DNA from: Escallonia rubra
Lineage: Eukaryota; Streptophyta; Magnoliopsida; Escalloniales; Escalloniaceae
DNA: 64,000 nucleotides
Direction of reading: 5' to 3'
Assembly (NCBI GenBank): GCA_033065855.1
Contig: JAVXUO010003043.1
Span: forward strand, 1-64,000
The position numbers were made by a program, and so were the translations under genes. Positions within the stretch are counted from its first letter, which is position 1, and every line of letters starts with the position of its first letter. A model generated the notes under the pieces. It was not told the DNA's origin. It searched no databases and saw only the letters and a program-made list of their open reading frames with translations. Positions 47,489-58,812 of this stretch are shown one piece after another.

Positions 47489-48700
47489 GGGTTAATTACA
47501 CTTATGTCCCTGAGGTTTTGGTGAAATTACAGTCAAGGACACAAAGTTTCAAAAAGTAACATACCGTGACCACAAACGTTAAAAATGTAACACTTATGTC
47601 CATCTGTCAGGGTTCCGTCCAAAAAGTGTTTTTTTCATGATGTCATCATTATGTATTTTCAAAATGGCAATACTGCCCTTGTACTATATAGAAAAATATA
47701 TATTGAATAATTTTTATAATTTTGTCAAATCTTTTAATTTGAAAATTAGGGTTTTCAATTAGGATTGTCCTTAGGGTTCTTAAATTAGGATTTTCAAACT
47801 TCAATTTAGGGCTTGTAAAATTCGTATCCTTAAAAATTAACTTCAAATTAAAGTTTGTAAAATTAGTACACTTGAAAGTTAGGGTTTAAAAATTTTGCTT
47901 TAGCAAACCCTAATTTAAAATTAGGGTTTACAAACCCTAATTTTCAAATTAGGGTTAAAAACACACATACTATCTCACAAATACACCCCCTCCCCCCAGC
48001 GGCGCCGCCCGCTCCCTCTCCCTCCCCCTTCCTCGCCAATGCACCACCTTCACATCATCCCAAGACCATATGGCACCACCGCAACACCTAGGATCCACCG
48101 TTGCGTTAAGCTTTGGGGCAGGGTTGGGCACTGCATTTCCGCAACCTTGTTGCAGCGGGGTTGGGCTCCTCATTTCGACAACCTTGTTGCGGCGAGGTTG
48201 GGCTTCGCAATGTTGGGCGAAGGAGAAGGCTTCGTCGGGGTTGGGAGCGAAGGGGGCTGCTGGCGGGGTGGGGTGATGCAGGTGGCTGCTGACCGGGTGG
48301 GGGATGTCTTGGTGGCCAGTTCTATGGAAGAGAGAAGTTGAATTTGAGAGGCATTTGGTGGAGAGGAATCTGTGAGGATTGGTGTTTGGGATTGTGGGAG
48401 ATTTTGAAGGCCTTTGGTGGGTGGGTCAAAGGTGGCTTCGTGATTACGACGCGGTGGAGGTGGTGTCAATGCTGGCGTCGTGCGGTGGTGCTGTGGTGGA
48501 AGATTACAAAGAAGAAAGGTAAACCCTTTCATGGGCAAATCAGGAATTGCAAACTTAGTTAGGGGCAATTTGGTCTTTTGTTGTAAACCGTTAAGTATTT
48601 GAGTATTCTGTTAGGTCAAAGGACATAAGTGCCTATTTTTCAAACTTATGGACACGCGTGTAATTTCACCCAAACCTCAGGGACATAAGTGTAATTAACC
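47489..48700. mobile_element. Non-autonomous MULE, 1212 bp
   Basis: Terminal inverted repeats 47489-47530 and 48659-48700 (GGTTAATTACACTTATGTCC...) match at all but one of 42 positions. The flanks TTTTTTCTT and ATTTTTCTT are a near-perfect 9-bp duplication. The end motif is related to that of the large MULE at 34400. No transposase. The interior holds CCCTAAT/ATTAGGG inverted repeats (47740-47960) and a GC-rich block (47985-48300) that may be captured DNA. Confidence 0.85.
47905..47929. repeat. Near-perfect palindrome built from telobox-like AAACCCTAA
   Basis: AAACCCTAATTT / AAATTAGGGTTT face each other with one central base between; further ATTAGGGTT and AACCCTAAT copies flank it at 47884 and 47931-47957. 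Confidence 0.75.
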
Positions 48701-50319
48701 ATTTTTCTTTTAAAAAGTTCAGGAGGTATATTAGCGTACCCTCGTCCTAATGTGGTTCCGCACTGCTTGATGTAGACTACTTGGGTTGCTTAACCGTCGA
48801 CTATGTATTATCCACGATGGTGAAAGATGAAACTGCACAAATTCAGATTATATCTCTCTAATCTATCTTTCTTATTGATCTACCTCCCTCTGAAGTTTAA
48901 CAGCCTTTTGAGAGATTTCACTCTCTATCTGTTTGTCCTTTTTGAGGCAGCTGAAGGCTATTTTATAGAAGTCTGGGAGCTAAAGAAATACAAAAAAAGA
49001 CCATGTGGTCGTGCTTATCACCTCTAAAAGATAAGATAAAAATAGGATGAAAAGTCTAAACGGTCTTACATGCCGGTTCATTTAAGTCCACTGGTTCATC
49101 GATCGGTTCTTTCAAAAAAGGTCGGTTCCCCTTCCTCAACCGATGTATATTTAAACCAAATCTAGAAGGAAAAGACCACCTATTATGATTTTGGAGTCAG
49201 ACAATCAAATTTAATACTAACCCAGGATTAGACATTTTATTCTATTTAGACTTTCACCTGGGTTAAGCCCAAACTAACTAGATTTGACCACCTAAACTCG
49301 GGTAACTAGACTGGACTTCACTAATTAAACTAAGCCTATTATTATTAAGCCTTGTTCAAAGAATAATAAAAAATAAAATTAATACATAAAATAAAGCCTA
49401 CAAAAATAAAGGTGTCTATAAAAATATTTTTCACTCTGATGGATTTTTTCTTTTCATCAAATCACTTTAAAACCATGTTTGAAAACCATAATGTTGTTTC
49501 TAGAGAATCAACTTACCAATTACCAATTTCCATAAATTAAATGAGTACATCAAGATAATATCCCAGGCTGATAGGAAACATTGTATGGTCTTGGACCAAG
49601 GGTCACGACAATTTTGGACCGTTGGGTATATTGTATAATAACTAAATGCCTCGCTACAGTCAAGGTTCCAGATAATACTTCCAAATAGGCTGATAGGAAA
49701 CATTGTATGGTCTTGGACCAAGGGTCACGGAAATATTCTGTAGGTACCTCTTTTTATATATTTTTTTATTCTAATTAATTCTCTACCAACTGCCTCACTC
49801 CTATTTCCTCTTGTCCCAACGTAAGGGTATAATACCTAAATCCAAATAGTTGGTACTACTTATGTAATATTTATTGTTCAAGTCTAGTCTTTCATCTAAC
49901 CAACTTTCGACCCTTTTTCATATTTCCCCTGCTGCACCTTCCAAGCAATGCACCATTACCTCGGAACTCAACCACCAAGTACCACCACACGTCAAACATA
50001 TAACATGCCAATTTAGCCACACCAAGTTCCTTGCATTACGTGTCCCTATAATCCCCAGCAGAAAAAAATAAAGCAAACTGAATTTCTCATTTCACCTTCC
50101 CCTCCCTTCTTCATCAATAATCACCTTCACTAAAAAAACCAGCAACTCCCATCAATAACCCAGAAAGACCACCCGCAGTCACCATCATAGATGGCTAACC
50201 CAAACTAATAATAACCAATGCTCGACTTTTAAAGTCTGACCACCACATGCCGAACAAATTCAGGACTCTTCAAAGCCAAAGCAAAATCAAAACAAATGCA
50301 TAACTTGTTACTCCACGGT
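48701..50319. other. No gene seen; one 43-bp direct repeat
   Basis: AGGCTGATAGGAAACATTGT + ATGGTCTTGGACCAAGGGTCACG occurs at 49565-49607 and 49687-49729, spacing 122 bp. The remainder is AT-rich with no domain. Confidence 0.55.
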
Positions 50320-51446
50320 CACTACAAGAAATTGGCCTTTTAGTCACGGACAAAGGCCATAAATCCGTCGCCAAACACTTTTAGCGACGGACATCCCGTC
50401 GCTAAAAGTTTTGCGACAGAATTCAGAAATCCGTCGCCTAAAATTTGAGTTTCAACGACGGGGATATCATTCAATTAGTGACAAAATTTCCGTCGCTCAA
50501 CATATTTTCCTTTTCTAAAATTATTTTCTTTTTTGAGAAATAATTTTATACGTAAGATATTTAGCGACGAAAAAATTCACTTTTAGCGACGGAATATCCG
50601 TCGCTAAAAATCAATAAGTGCAGACTTTTAGCGACAGATTTTAAGTCAAACTAATTTTTAAAATTTTTTTAATACTCAAACCTGTAATTACAAATTCTCA
50701 ACAACCATTCTTAATCCAGCAAATATTTCTCAATGCACATTAGGGTTAAATAATTGCTGATCCATCATCAATTATTTAACTCTAAAACAAACACAATACA
50801 TATATATAACTTTATAAATTCTAAACTAATCGAAAAATAAAATGTATACAAATAGAGTAGGGGAGGGGAGGGGAGTACAAGCCGGGAGGGCACTGTTGAC
50901 TTGACTGATTTTGATGATTCCAAGATTACTATCTCCAACATTAAGGTAACACTGTTATTAAGATTAATTTCAGGTTCAATCTTAATCAAACATAAACGTG
51001 GAATATTTTCACTACAATAAAAGATGCTTTTTGCGCCGGACTTTTAGCGACAGAATAAATTCCGTCGCTAAAAGATCTTTCAGAGACGAAAAACATTGTC
51101 TGTAAAAGTCCGTCGGTCAAATCTTTTACCGACGGAACAAGCTGTCGGTAAAGGTATTTGCCGATGGACTTTTACAGACGATTTTTTAGCAACGGTACTT
51201 CCGTCGCTAAAAAGATTTTACAAAATTTTTAATATTTGATCCCTTTTTAAAATTTTTAAGCGACGGAATAAGACCGTTGTTAAAACTTTCGTCTGTCAAA
51301 GGGTGACTTTAGTGATAGATTTTTAGCGACGGAATACCCTGTCCTTAAAAGTCCTACCATAAAACCCATTTCCTCTCTTTTCTTTCTGCCCGCTTTTCTC
51401 TCTGTCTCTGTAAAACCCACCCACCGGCGTCTAAAAGCCCTTGATC

Positions 51447-51590
51447 CACCGTCGTCCACCACCGCACCCAGCCACTCTCTGTAACCCTAAACCTCGATAA
51501 TTACCAGTCGTACGTCCACCATCGTCCACCGCCGCAAGCCAGCCACTCTCTGCAACCCTAAACCCCGATAATTACCCCGGTCGTTCTGGG
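51447..51590 (+). repeat. Tandem duplication in CACTA B leader
   Basis: CCACCGTCGTCCACCACCGC ... CCTCGATAATTACC is followed by a second copy with small differences (unit about 70-75 bp). GC-rich and CCG-containing, in the position of a 5' UTR or first exon. Confidence 0.65.
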
Positions 51591-51699
51591 TGAGCTCAAC
51601 AAATTGCCCCAGTTGAACCAGCAGATCGCTAACCCAAGAGGTATGATGATTCATTTCTCATATGTTCCAAAATTTGCATGAAATGAACGGAGTTCTAAT

Positions 51700-51900
51700 T
51701 ATGTTTATGGATTGAGTTTGTGAAGTTGGATTGAGTTTGTGAAGTTGGATCTGTTGGTTCTGATTATGTTTATGGATTGAGTTTGTGAAGTTGGATTGAT
51801 TTTGTGAAGTTGGATTGAGTTTGTGAAGTTGTTCTTTTTAGTTTCATTTAATTTACATGAATAGTTTGGATTTCTCTCCGATTTGATTTTGGGGTTTGGC
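51700..51900 (+). repeat. TTGGATTGAGTTTGTGAAG short tandem repeats
   Basis: Four to five copies of GATTGAGTTTGTGAAGTTG in 51711-51832, intermixed with TCTGATTATGTTTATG copies. Intronic position in CACTA B. Non-coding. Confidence 0.7.
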
Positions 51901-52441
51901 ACATATATCAGTTGCATATTGCCCGTCCCAAGATAAATGGTAAAACAATTAGGTTATAATGTTGAGATAGACTGTGTGAGAAAGATTAAAAATGAGTCTG
52001 AACAAAACTAATAACAACTGAAAACATAAAGCTTATACTAAAAAAGACAACAATGCCTCCCATAATGAAAGCTTATACTTCATCTTCTTTCTGTTTTGCG
52101 TTGCTGGTCTTACACAGGAGAGTATCACACACAACTAAATAAAAGACTTAAATTTCTAATGAACGTACTCCATATCATTTAATGTATCAGACTCTTAAAT
52201 AAAGTTCATCGCGTACTAAAATAAAAAAGGTTTGGGTGGGAGGTAACAAGGATCAATAGTACAAACGCTACATAGACAAGTAACAATATTTGATTTACAG
52301 TTTAAGACTGCATTCCTACAGTCAAGTGTATGACCCGAGTTTACTTGAGTTTATACTTGCATAATGAAAATGCAAGTATAAACGCTTGAGAAGGGACTGC
52401 ACTATTGCAATGCACATAACATTGAGTAAATGTTGTTGTTA

Positions 52442-55400
52442 TGTAATATCCCGATCTTAAGTTTGAACTTTTAGGTAATTTACAATAATTTTACTTTTTT
52501 TTTGCGGCAAATTTACGAGTATGAATATTTGCGTCTTTTAGCGACGAACTCGTACCTAGCATTGGTATATTATTTTGAGCGGCTTATAGCCACAAAATTA
52601 TTTAGCGTCGACTTTTTTATTGCTATCAACTTTTAGCGTCAATTCGTGAAGCATATTAGTAAATAAACAAATACATAAAATCTTGATTTAATTGAAAAGA
52701 ATAAGTCAACTCTTTATTTTAGAAAGAGAGCGAACCAAGGACAAGAGAAAAGTGGAGAGAATTTTGCTACCTTAAATTAGATTTTCGGTTACACCACATA
52801 GCAGAAGAAAGAGAGTAATATAAAAAAAACAAACAAACAAGGAAGCCTCGGTAGGAAGAAAAGAGAAAAGGGAAAGAGAAAGAGAAGGCCAACAAGATCT
52901 CCGGCGAACGTAGCGAAGATTTCCGGTAAGCCCTCTTGCAGATTTATTTGGCGTGATTGTAAGCTTATTTTGAATCGCGTACATGTGTATCGCCTGGGTG
53001 TGAGAGGATGTGAGGGGTCTCGGTTTGGCCAGCCATGGTGGCTGCCGTGTTTATGTGAGTAGGGCTGAAACGTAACAGCCAAGGTTGGTACACAGCTGTG
53101 TGTGTAAGTGATTTTATGTAGGTGTATAGGCTCTCAAAAATGTGCAAGAGTGTTTGAGATGCGTGGGATTTCTGGGATTTCGAGGGCTGCCGAGAGACAG
53201 CCGTGAGTGTATTAATGGATATCTACGTTATTATGCGGCAAAAGTAGGGCTGTCGTGAAGTGGGTATTAATGGAGAGTGCATGGATTTGCCGAGGGCAGT
53301 GAAGTGGTTGTCGATGGCGGAAGTGGGGTGGTTTGGAGAAGGAGAAAACTATATGTGTAACGGTAATGGAGAAATGGTAATGATATGTGTGTGTAAACCA
53401 TGCATATGTATATACGTATAACTGAAATGGAGAAATGGAAATGATATTGTGTAGACTATGCATATATATGATAACTACAATGAAATAAACATGTGAGAAT
53501 GGGCTGGAGGAAATGATAGTGATATGTGTGTTTAGAAATTGTAGAAAGGAGAAGGAGGAGATGAAAAGAAACCATGAGTGCACTGTGTGAACTGGTTGTA
53601 CCCAAGAATGGAGTGGGCAAGAAGATGGCAGTGGATTCGAATGGTATTTTGTGATGGGAGTCTTTTTCCATGTGTTATATAGAAAGGTGAAGGGAAGGCA
53701 AGCTAATGGGTATTGTGGCTGAAGTAATCGCAGGTAAGAACAGTACTGGGTAGGCGTGAAGATGGAGAAGACTGCTTAGTGAGAGGGAAAGTCTATGTTT
53801 TAAAGTTGGATTTAAAAGTGTTGCTAAAAAGCTATCCTATTCCAGCAGTTTCTTTTCGAGTTTTTAAAATATATCTAAAATATTGTTTGGACAAAACTCA
53901 AAGAAATAACTTATGTTAATTTTACAAGACCTACACACAGTAAAAATGCTAGATTTTTTGGAGCTCGGGAAGCTTGCTAACTAATTTTATTCGTGATAGA
54001 GACTTCAGTGTATTTTAGAACAGTAAATTAAGTTATTAAATTCTGAAACTCCTAAAATAATCTTATATAGTTGAGATAAGGTAGTTTTTGAAGTTTCGAA
54101 AATTTTAAAGTTGTTTGCTATGTTAGCATTGTTAGCGGCGTAGCGCCCGAACGATTATCGCGTAACGCTTCACAATTACAACAGCTGCAAAAATCATTTT
54201 TTCTAACCTCTTCTGAGGAAAATTAGAAAAAGTAACAATACAAAAACTTCCATTATTTTTGTGAAACCTTCGATGTGGAATTTTCTCAGAGTTTTCTGGG
54301 CATGGGAAGTGCCTCAAATAATTTTATTTTTAAAACAAGATTTTGAATTATTTAACATAGTAAATAAAATTATTTTTAGCCTAGAATTTTATAGTAATCT
54401 ACAATGATGGTGACACTTGAGTGTCTGTAATGTCATGGCATTCTAGTGCCGTTTGTTATATTTTTTTGGGGGCTTGAGCATTGGCGCTCAATTGAATGAG
54501 CAGTTTAGGATTCCGAGCGAGAAATTTCCAGAACGATCGTTCATGTTCGAAATACCCATCAGTGATTTAAAAAGGACTCTTTTAGATTATATCTAGGGGA
54601 ATAAGGTACTTTAGGCATTAGGAGCAAATAGGTAATTATAAAAAAATCGAGGGGCGATCGGCTAAAATTTTACTCATTTAAAAGAAACCTAATATTTAAA
54701 CGTGCCCGAGCGACAATAAATGACATCCGCATGATTTGTTATTTAGGTTTTGATAGTCAAGAGCTAGGACCTGCATTTGAGCAAATACCTGAAGTAGATT
54801 TTTGAGTGAGGTAAGTACCCCTTTCATGTTCCTATGTATACTTATTTGCAAAACCTATGATATGTACTTATGATTTGATCATTTAAAGTTTAAAGTTCTA
54901 TTCTGCATATGTTTATTTCTAAAGTATTTGACTTGAAATGTAAATTGAAAGAATGCCATGGAATGTTGTGTGAGTCATAGAATTCCTGAGTAGATGTTAA
55001 ATGAGCAATGAAACTCGTCTTGGTTGCTGTGCCCCATATCCAACGGGGGAATGTTGGATTTCGAGCCCTGGTCAACGGGGCTTGTATGTTGATGCACAGT
55101 ACTGTGGCTGGTGATGCGCCCTTGCGTCCACATGATTATTTTATCCCGGGTGTAGGAGGGATTTCGGGCCCTAGTTAGGGGGGCTCGTATGCTGACCGCA
55201 ACATACCAACGAAAAGAAATATATGTGTTTGATGTGAATGAAATGAACGATGATTGTACTCAGATTTGAAAATCTTTTCTTTTGAAATTTCATGTATATG
55301 TATATGAAGGAAGTTTTACGTATGACAATAATCGAATGTTTGATTTCTTGAAAGAAAACCCATGTCATGTTTTAGAAATTTCAAAACTACTTTAGGAACA

Positions 55401-55789
55401 TGGCTGGTGTACTTGCTGGGCTTTCGTTCATTCCTTATTTTTCAGGTGACGACTTAAGGGAAGTGGAGTCGTATGAGTCACATGGGGGAGTAGTGCCCGA
55501 AGAGAACTTTTAGAATAATGAGTACCCACTATTCGAACATTTTAGTCTATGTTAATTTACGTTATGCTTGAAACGATGTAAGGATCTTAGGTCTCCTCGA
55601 GTTTTCATCATAAGTTTAAAGACATGTAATGAGAATTTTATTTGAATTTTTGGAAGTCCGTAAATTAGAATTAATTTAGAGTCACAGGATTGTAGTAAGG
55701 CCTGGCAGAGCCCTGGCAGGTGTTTGAATGGGCCTGCGGCCGGTCACGTGCCTAGCACACGGCCTTACCCGTGGGTTCGGGTCGTGACA
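52442..55789. mobile_element. Solo LTR, gypsy-like, 3348 bp, inside CACTA B
   Basis: It starts TGTAATATCCCGATC and ends GGTCGTGACA, with target duplication TGTTA at 52437-52441 and 55790-55794. Start motif and internal TTTAGCG stretches resemble the solo LTR at 42772. No internal region. The clade is inferred (chromovirus type). Confidence 0.8.
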
Positions 55790-55794
55790 TGTTA

Positions 55795-56654
55795 CTTCTT
55801 CAGAAACACTATCTTGTATAAGGGAACTCGGTGAGAGGTATACACACACTTATTTAGTAGCCTACTGGCATAGAGCCTAGATCCTTTTAAGTTGCCGCCA
55901 TATGTATATTGCTAGGATGGACTTCCTCTACCCTGAAATTCATATTGTTAGTCTATACACCTAGACCGATTACCCCAGCAATGTGTAATGTTATATGCGC
56001 TTAGGGTGAGACTAGCAGGCATGGCAGTGGGCTGTCCTTGACATCCATGACTTATTTTGAATTTTGGTCATAGACTTAGTCGAGGCCAGCTAAGGTGAGC
56101 CGATGTACAAGTTGATTACTAAAAACAGTGAGAGAAAAGAAAAAGATACCACAACCAAAATCTCTCATCATAAGGATCCAAAATCTGGCATTAAAAACCA
56201 GTATATACACGAATTCCAAATGAGACCGTCAGTTTCAAATTGGAGTGACAGAGATGGGTAGAAGAAAAGAAATTTCTATGCTTGGACCACATATATAAAC
56301 ACACTAGAAGATAGGAGGTGAGCGAGGAGATAGATTTTGGCGAGAACCCACAATATTAAAAATGATATCCACTCACCGACCTCTCTCAATACAAGACCAA
56401 AATGGTGACGCCAACGATAGATAGAAAAATTAACACTGAAAATGGCATACACTCGCTGACCTCTCTCAACACTGAAAATGACATCCACTCACCAACGGCT
56501 GGAGCCCGCCTGTTGTGACCTATTTAATTAACACTCGTGTCTTCCTGTACAAGTTAATTTCAGCATTGCTAAGTGACGACATATGTTATTACAAACGTAG
56601 GCATGTCTTGGTCCCAAAGGAAATAAAACTTGCACGTCATAATATAAGTAACGT
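55795..56654. other. CACTA B interior, no gene seen
   Basis: Contains three copies of an AAAATGAYATCCACTCACCG + ACCTCTCTCAA motif (about 56357, 56437 and 56470). No domain recognised. Confidence 0.45.
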
Positions 56655-58175
56655 AGCCCTAATTAGGACTAATTAACACTTATTAGCTCTAATTAGCCCT
56701 AATCAACACTAGTTAGCAAAATTAAACCCTAATTGGTCTATAATTAGCCCTAATAAGTCCTTATTAACCCTAATTAGGATATGTGCATTTTGAACAATTT
56801 TTCCCATTTGAGCATTGATTATTTGATTGATAATTTTAGGTTGTTAATTATGCATTTGAGAATTGAGATTATTAATTGATGATTGTAGGTTGTTAATTGA
56901 TGATTTTATGTTGTTGACTGTGCATTGAGCATTTGAGAATTGAGATTGTTGATGGAGGATGGGATCCAATTGGATTGAGATATCTGTGATTTAGTTGAAT
57001 GGTTGGTTGTTGAAATTGGGTTAATTAGGTTAACGCGATATTTTTAGCACCCCCTGGGGTGAACTAGCCCTAATTAGTCCTGACCGCACCTCTCTAAGCT
57101 GGTCAAAGTACGGCGTCCGTGTCTTGCCTAAGAATATTCACGTCGAAACAATTCTTTGAGGCCTGACAACGGGTCAACCCCGAACCGAAGATCTCAAGGA
57201 AATGAAACAATGATCAACGATATTACCAAAACACAAGATGACAATCATACCTTTTTCGCATCTTCGGTCTTTAGTGTTGGGACATGGTATGTGACTGAGA
57301 AGGTATCACAAATGCCAATTGAATCCAAGAAAGACACCTCACTAGTAGTTCCAATAACCAAAATGTTTTCCCCCTGAAAACGATTAGGAATAAACCAAAT
57401 GTCAACCTTCCCCAAAAGTATCAATAGAAATTCCAAACATGAATAAAACGAGGCTAATAGAGACGATACAACAATCTGGTAACCTCGGGACAAGACACTG
57501 ACATAACCCAGTTATAGAACAATACTTTCCCCCTGTAGTAATAAGCAAACCACACACCAAGCAACACAACTTTTCCTTGAGAAAAAGAAAGGAAAGGAAC
57601 AACAAAAACAGAACAGTTACTTCCATAGAAAAATAGAGAATTGAAAAAATAAAATAGCACGCACATCAACATGAACTACACTGGATTAAACTCCGAGTCG
57701 AGTATTTGTAAAACTGAACGCCTAAACCCTAAACACTAAACCCTAACTAAACCATGATTAACCCTAATAAACCCAATTAACCCTAATTGAGTATAGTTAG
57801 CCTAATTAGTGGTAATTAACCCTAAGAAGTCAATTAACCCTAATTAGTCCTAATCAACACTAATAAGCACAATTAAACCCTAATTTGCTCTAATTAGCCC
57901 TAATCACTCCTACTTAACACTAATTACCCCTAACATATCTTATTAAACACTAATTATATTAATTAAACCCTAAACCCTAAACTAAACCCTAATTAAGCCT
58001 AGTTAACCTTAATTAACCCCTAACATCTTGAAGTAACCCTAATTAAACCTAATTACATACTAATGACTGTAAGTAGCCCTAATTACCCTATTTAAACCTA
58101 CTAACCCTAATTGCCCTACTTAACCCTAATACATCCCTAATTTATCCTACTAAGCCCTTGTACATCCCTAATTAA
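56655..58175 (+). repeat. Degenerate telomere-like CCCTAATTA arrays in CACTA B
   Basis: Two blocks, 56655-56790 and 57720-58175, are made of units such as AACCCTAATTA, AGCCCTAATTAG and ACACTAATTA, with clean AAACCCTAAACCCTAAAC-type stretches near 57725 and 57965. Between them (56790-57720) no gene was recognised. The units are 9-14 bp and variable, unlike the strict 7-bp CCCTAAA plant telomere. Confidence 0.8.
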
Positions 58176-58263
58176 TCCATATTCCACAGAGATGGTTCAA
58201 TTACTCGTTGTTATTAAACCCTACATTAGGAATACTCGTTGTTGTTTTGCGAAGTCCATTAAC

Positions 58264-58379
58264 AACGAGTTGGTTCAACTCGTTGCCAACGACTTCCAAT
58301 TAAAGTGGAATTGATAACATATGCAACGATCTTTCTGAAATTTTGATATTTCGGAAAGATTCTTGCATATGTTACCAAT
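58264..58379. repeat. Two adjacent hairpins
   Basis: AACGAGTT-GGTTC-AACTCGTT at about 58264-58285. Then arms at 58310-58341 and 58348-58379 (TTGATAACATATGCAACGAT paired with its reverse complement), with about three mismatches in 32 bp and a 6-base loop. They lie just 5' of the terminal exons of CACTA B. Confidence 0.8.
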
Positions 58380-58499
58380 TTCAGAAATTTGGCCATCGAA
58401 GAGTTACGCGGCCTGCCTAGCACGACTGCACATGCTGTGATAGGAGCATCCCCACCCCCCACTGCCCCTCTACAGACACAGGCACCGGCTGCGTAGTGA

Positions 58500-58706
58500 C
58501 CGTTGGACGAGGACGAGATTCGCCGCATTGCTACGGAGGTGTTCAGGATGATCAGGGCGCATGATCAGGTACAAACATTATATACGTTTGTTAAACACTT
58601 GAAATTAAGAGGGCTATCGAGATTAATGCGTTAGTGATTTTACATGCAGGGCACTGCTGCTGGACATGTCGAGCCGGATCCAGATCCGAGACTCGACAAC
58701 CCCTGA
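58500..58706 (+). pseudogene. TNPA-like terminal exons of CACTA B
   Basis: A frame PLDEDEIRRIATEVFRMIRA + HDQ ends at 58568 with GTACAA as donor. The next exon starts after ACATGCAG at 58650: GTAAGHVEPDPDPRLDNP, stop at 58704-58706. Matching exons occur in CACTA A (RIADEVFRTISSRGDQ, then GHTEPDPDD). Upstream, in-frame TAG and TGA at 58494-58499 break the first exon (58400-58499 reads LPSTTAHAVIGASPPPTAPL). Likely the C-terminus of the element's accessory DNA-binding protein; this is inferred from position. Confidence 0.55.
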
Positions 58707-58717
58707 GGAGCCCCCTC

Positions 58718-58812
58718 TCGTGCCCTCCCAGCTTAGACTCCCCTCCCGCTCTCGTGCCCTCCTGGCTTGTACTCCCCTCCCCTCACCTATTCTATTGTAT
58801 CTGGCTCCCGTG
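58718..58812 (+). repeat. CTCGTGCCCTCC repeats in the 3' UTR position
   Basis: Three copies of CTCYCGTGCCCTCCnRGCTT + nnACTCCCCTCCC-like units. The same block, inverted, forms 50845-50893 of CACTA A and marks where the solo LTR landed. Confidence 0.7.

Noticed and set aside
57720-58175. True interstitial telomere or chromosome end
   Set aside because: Units are 9-14 bp and irregular, and lie within CACTA B boundaries.
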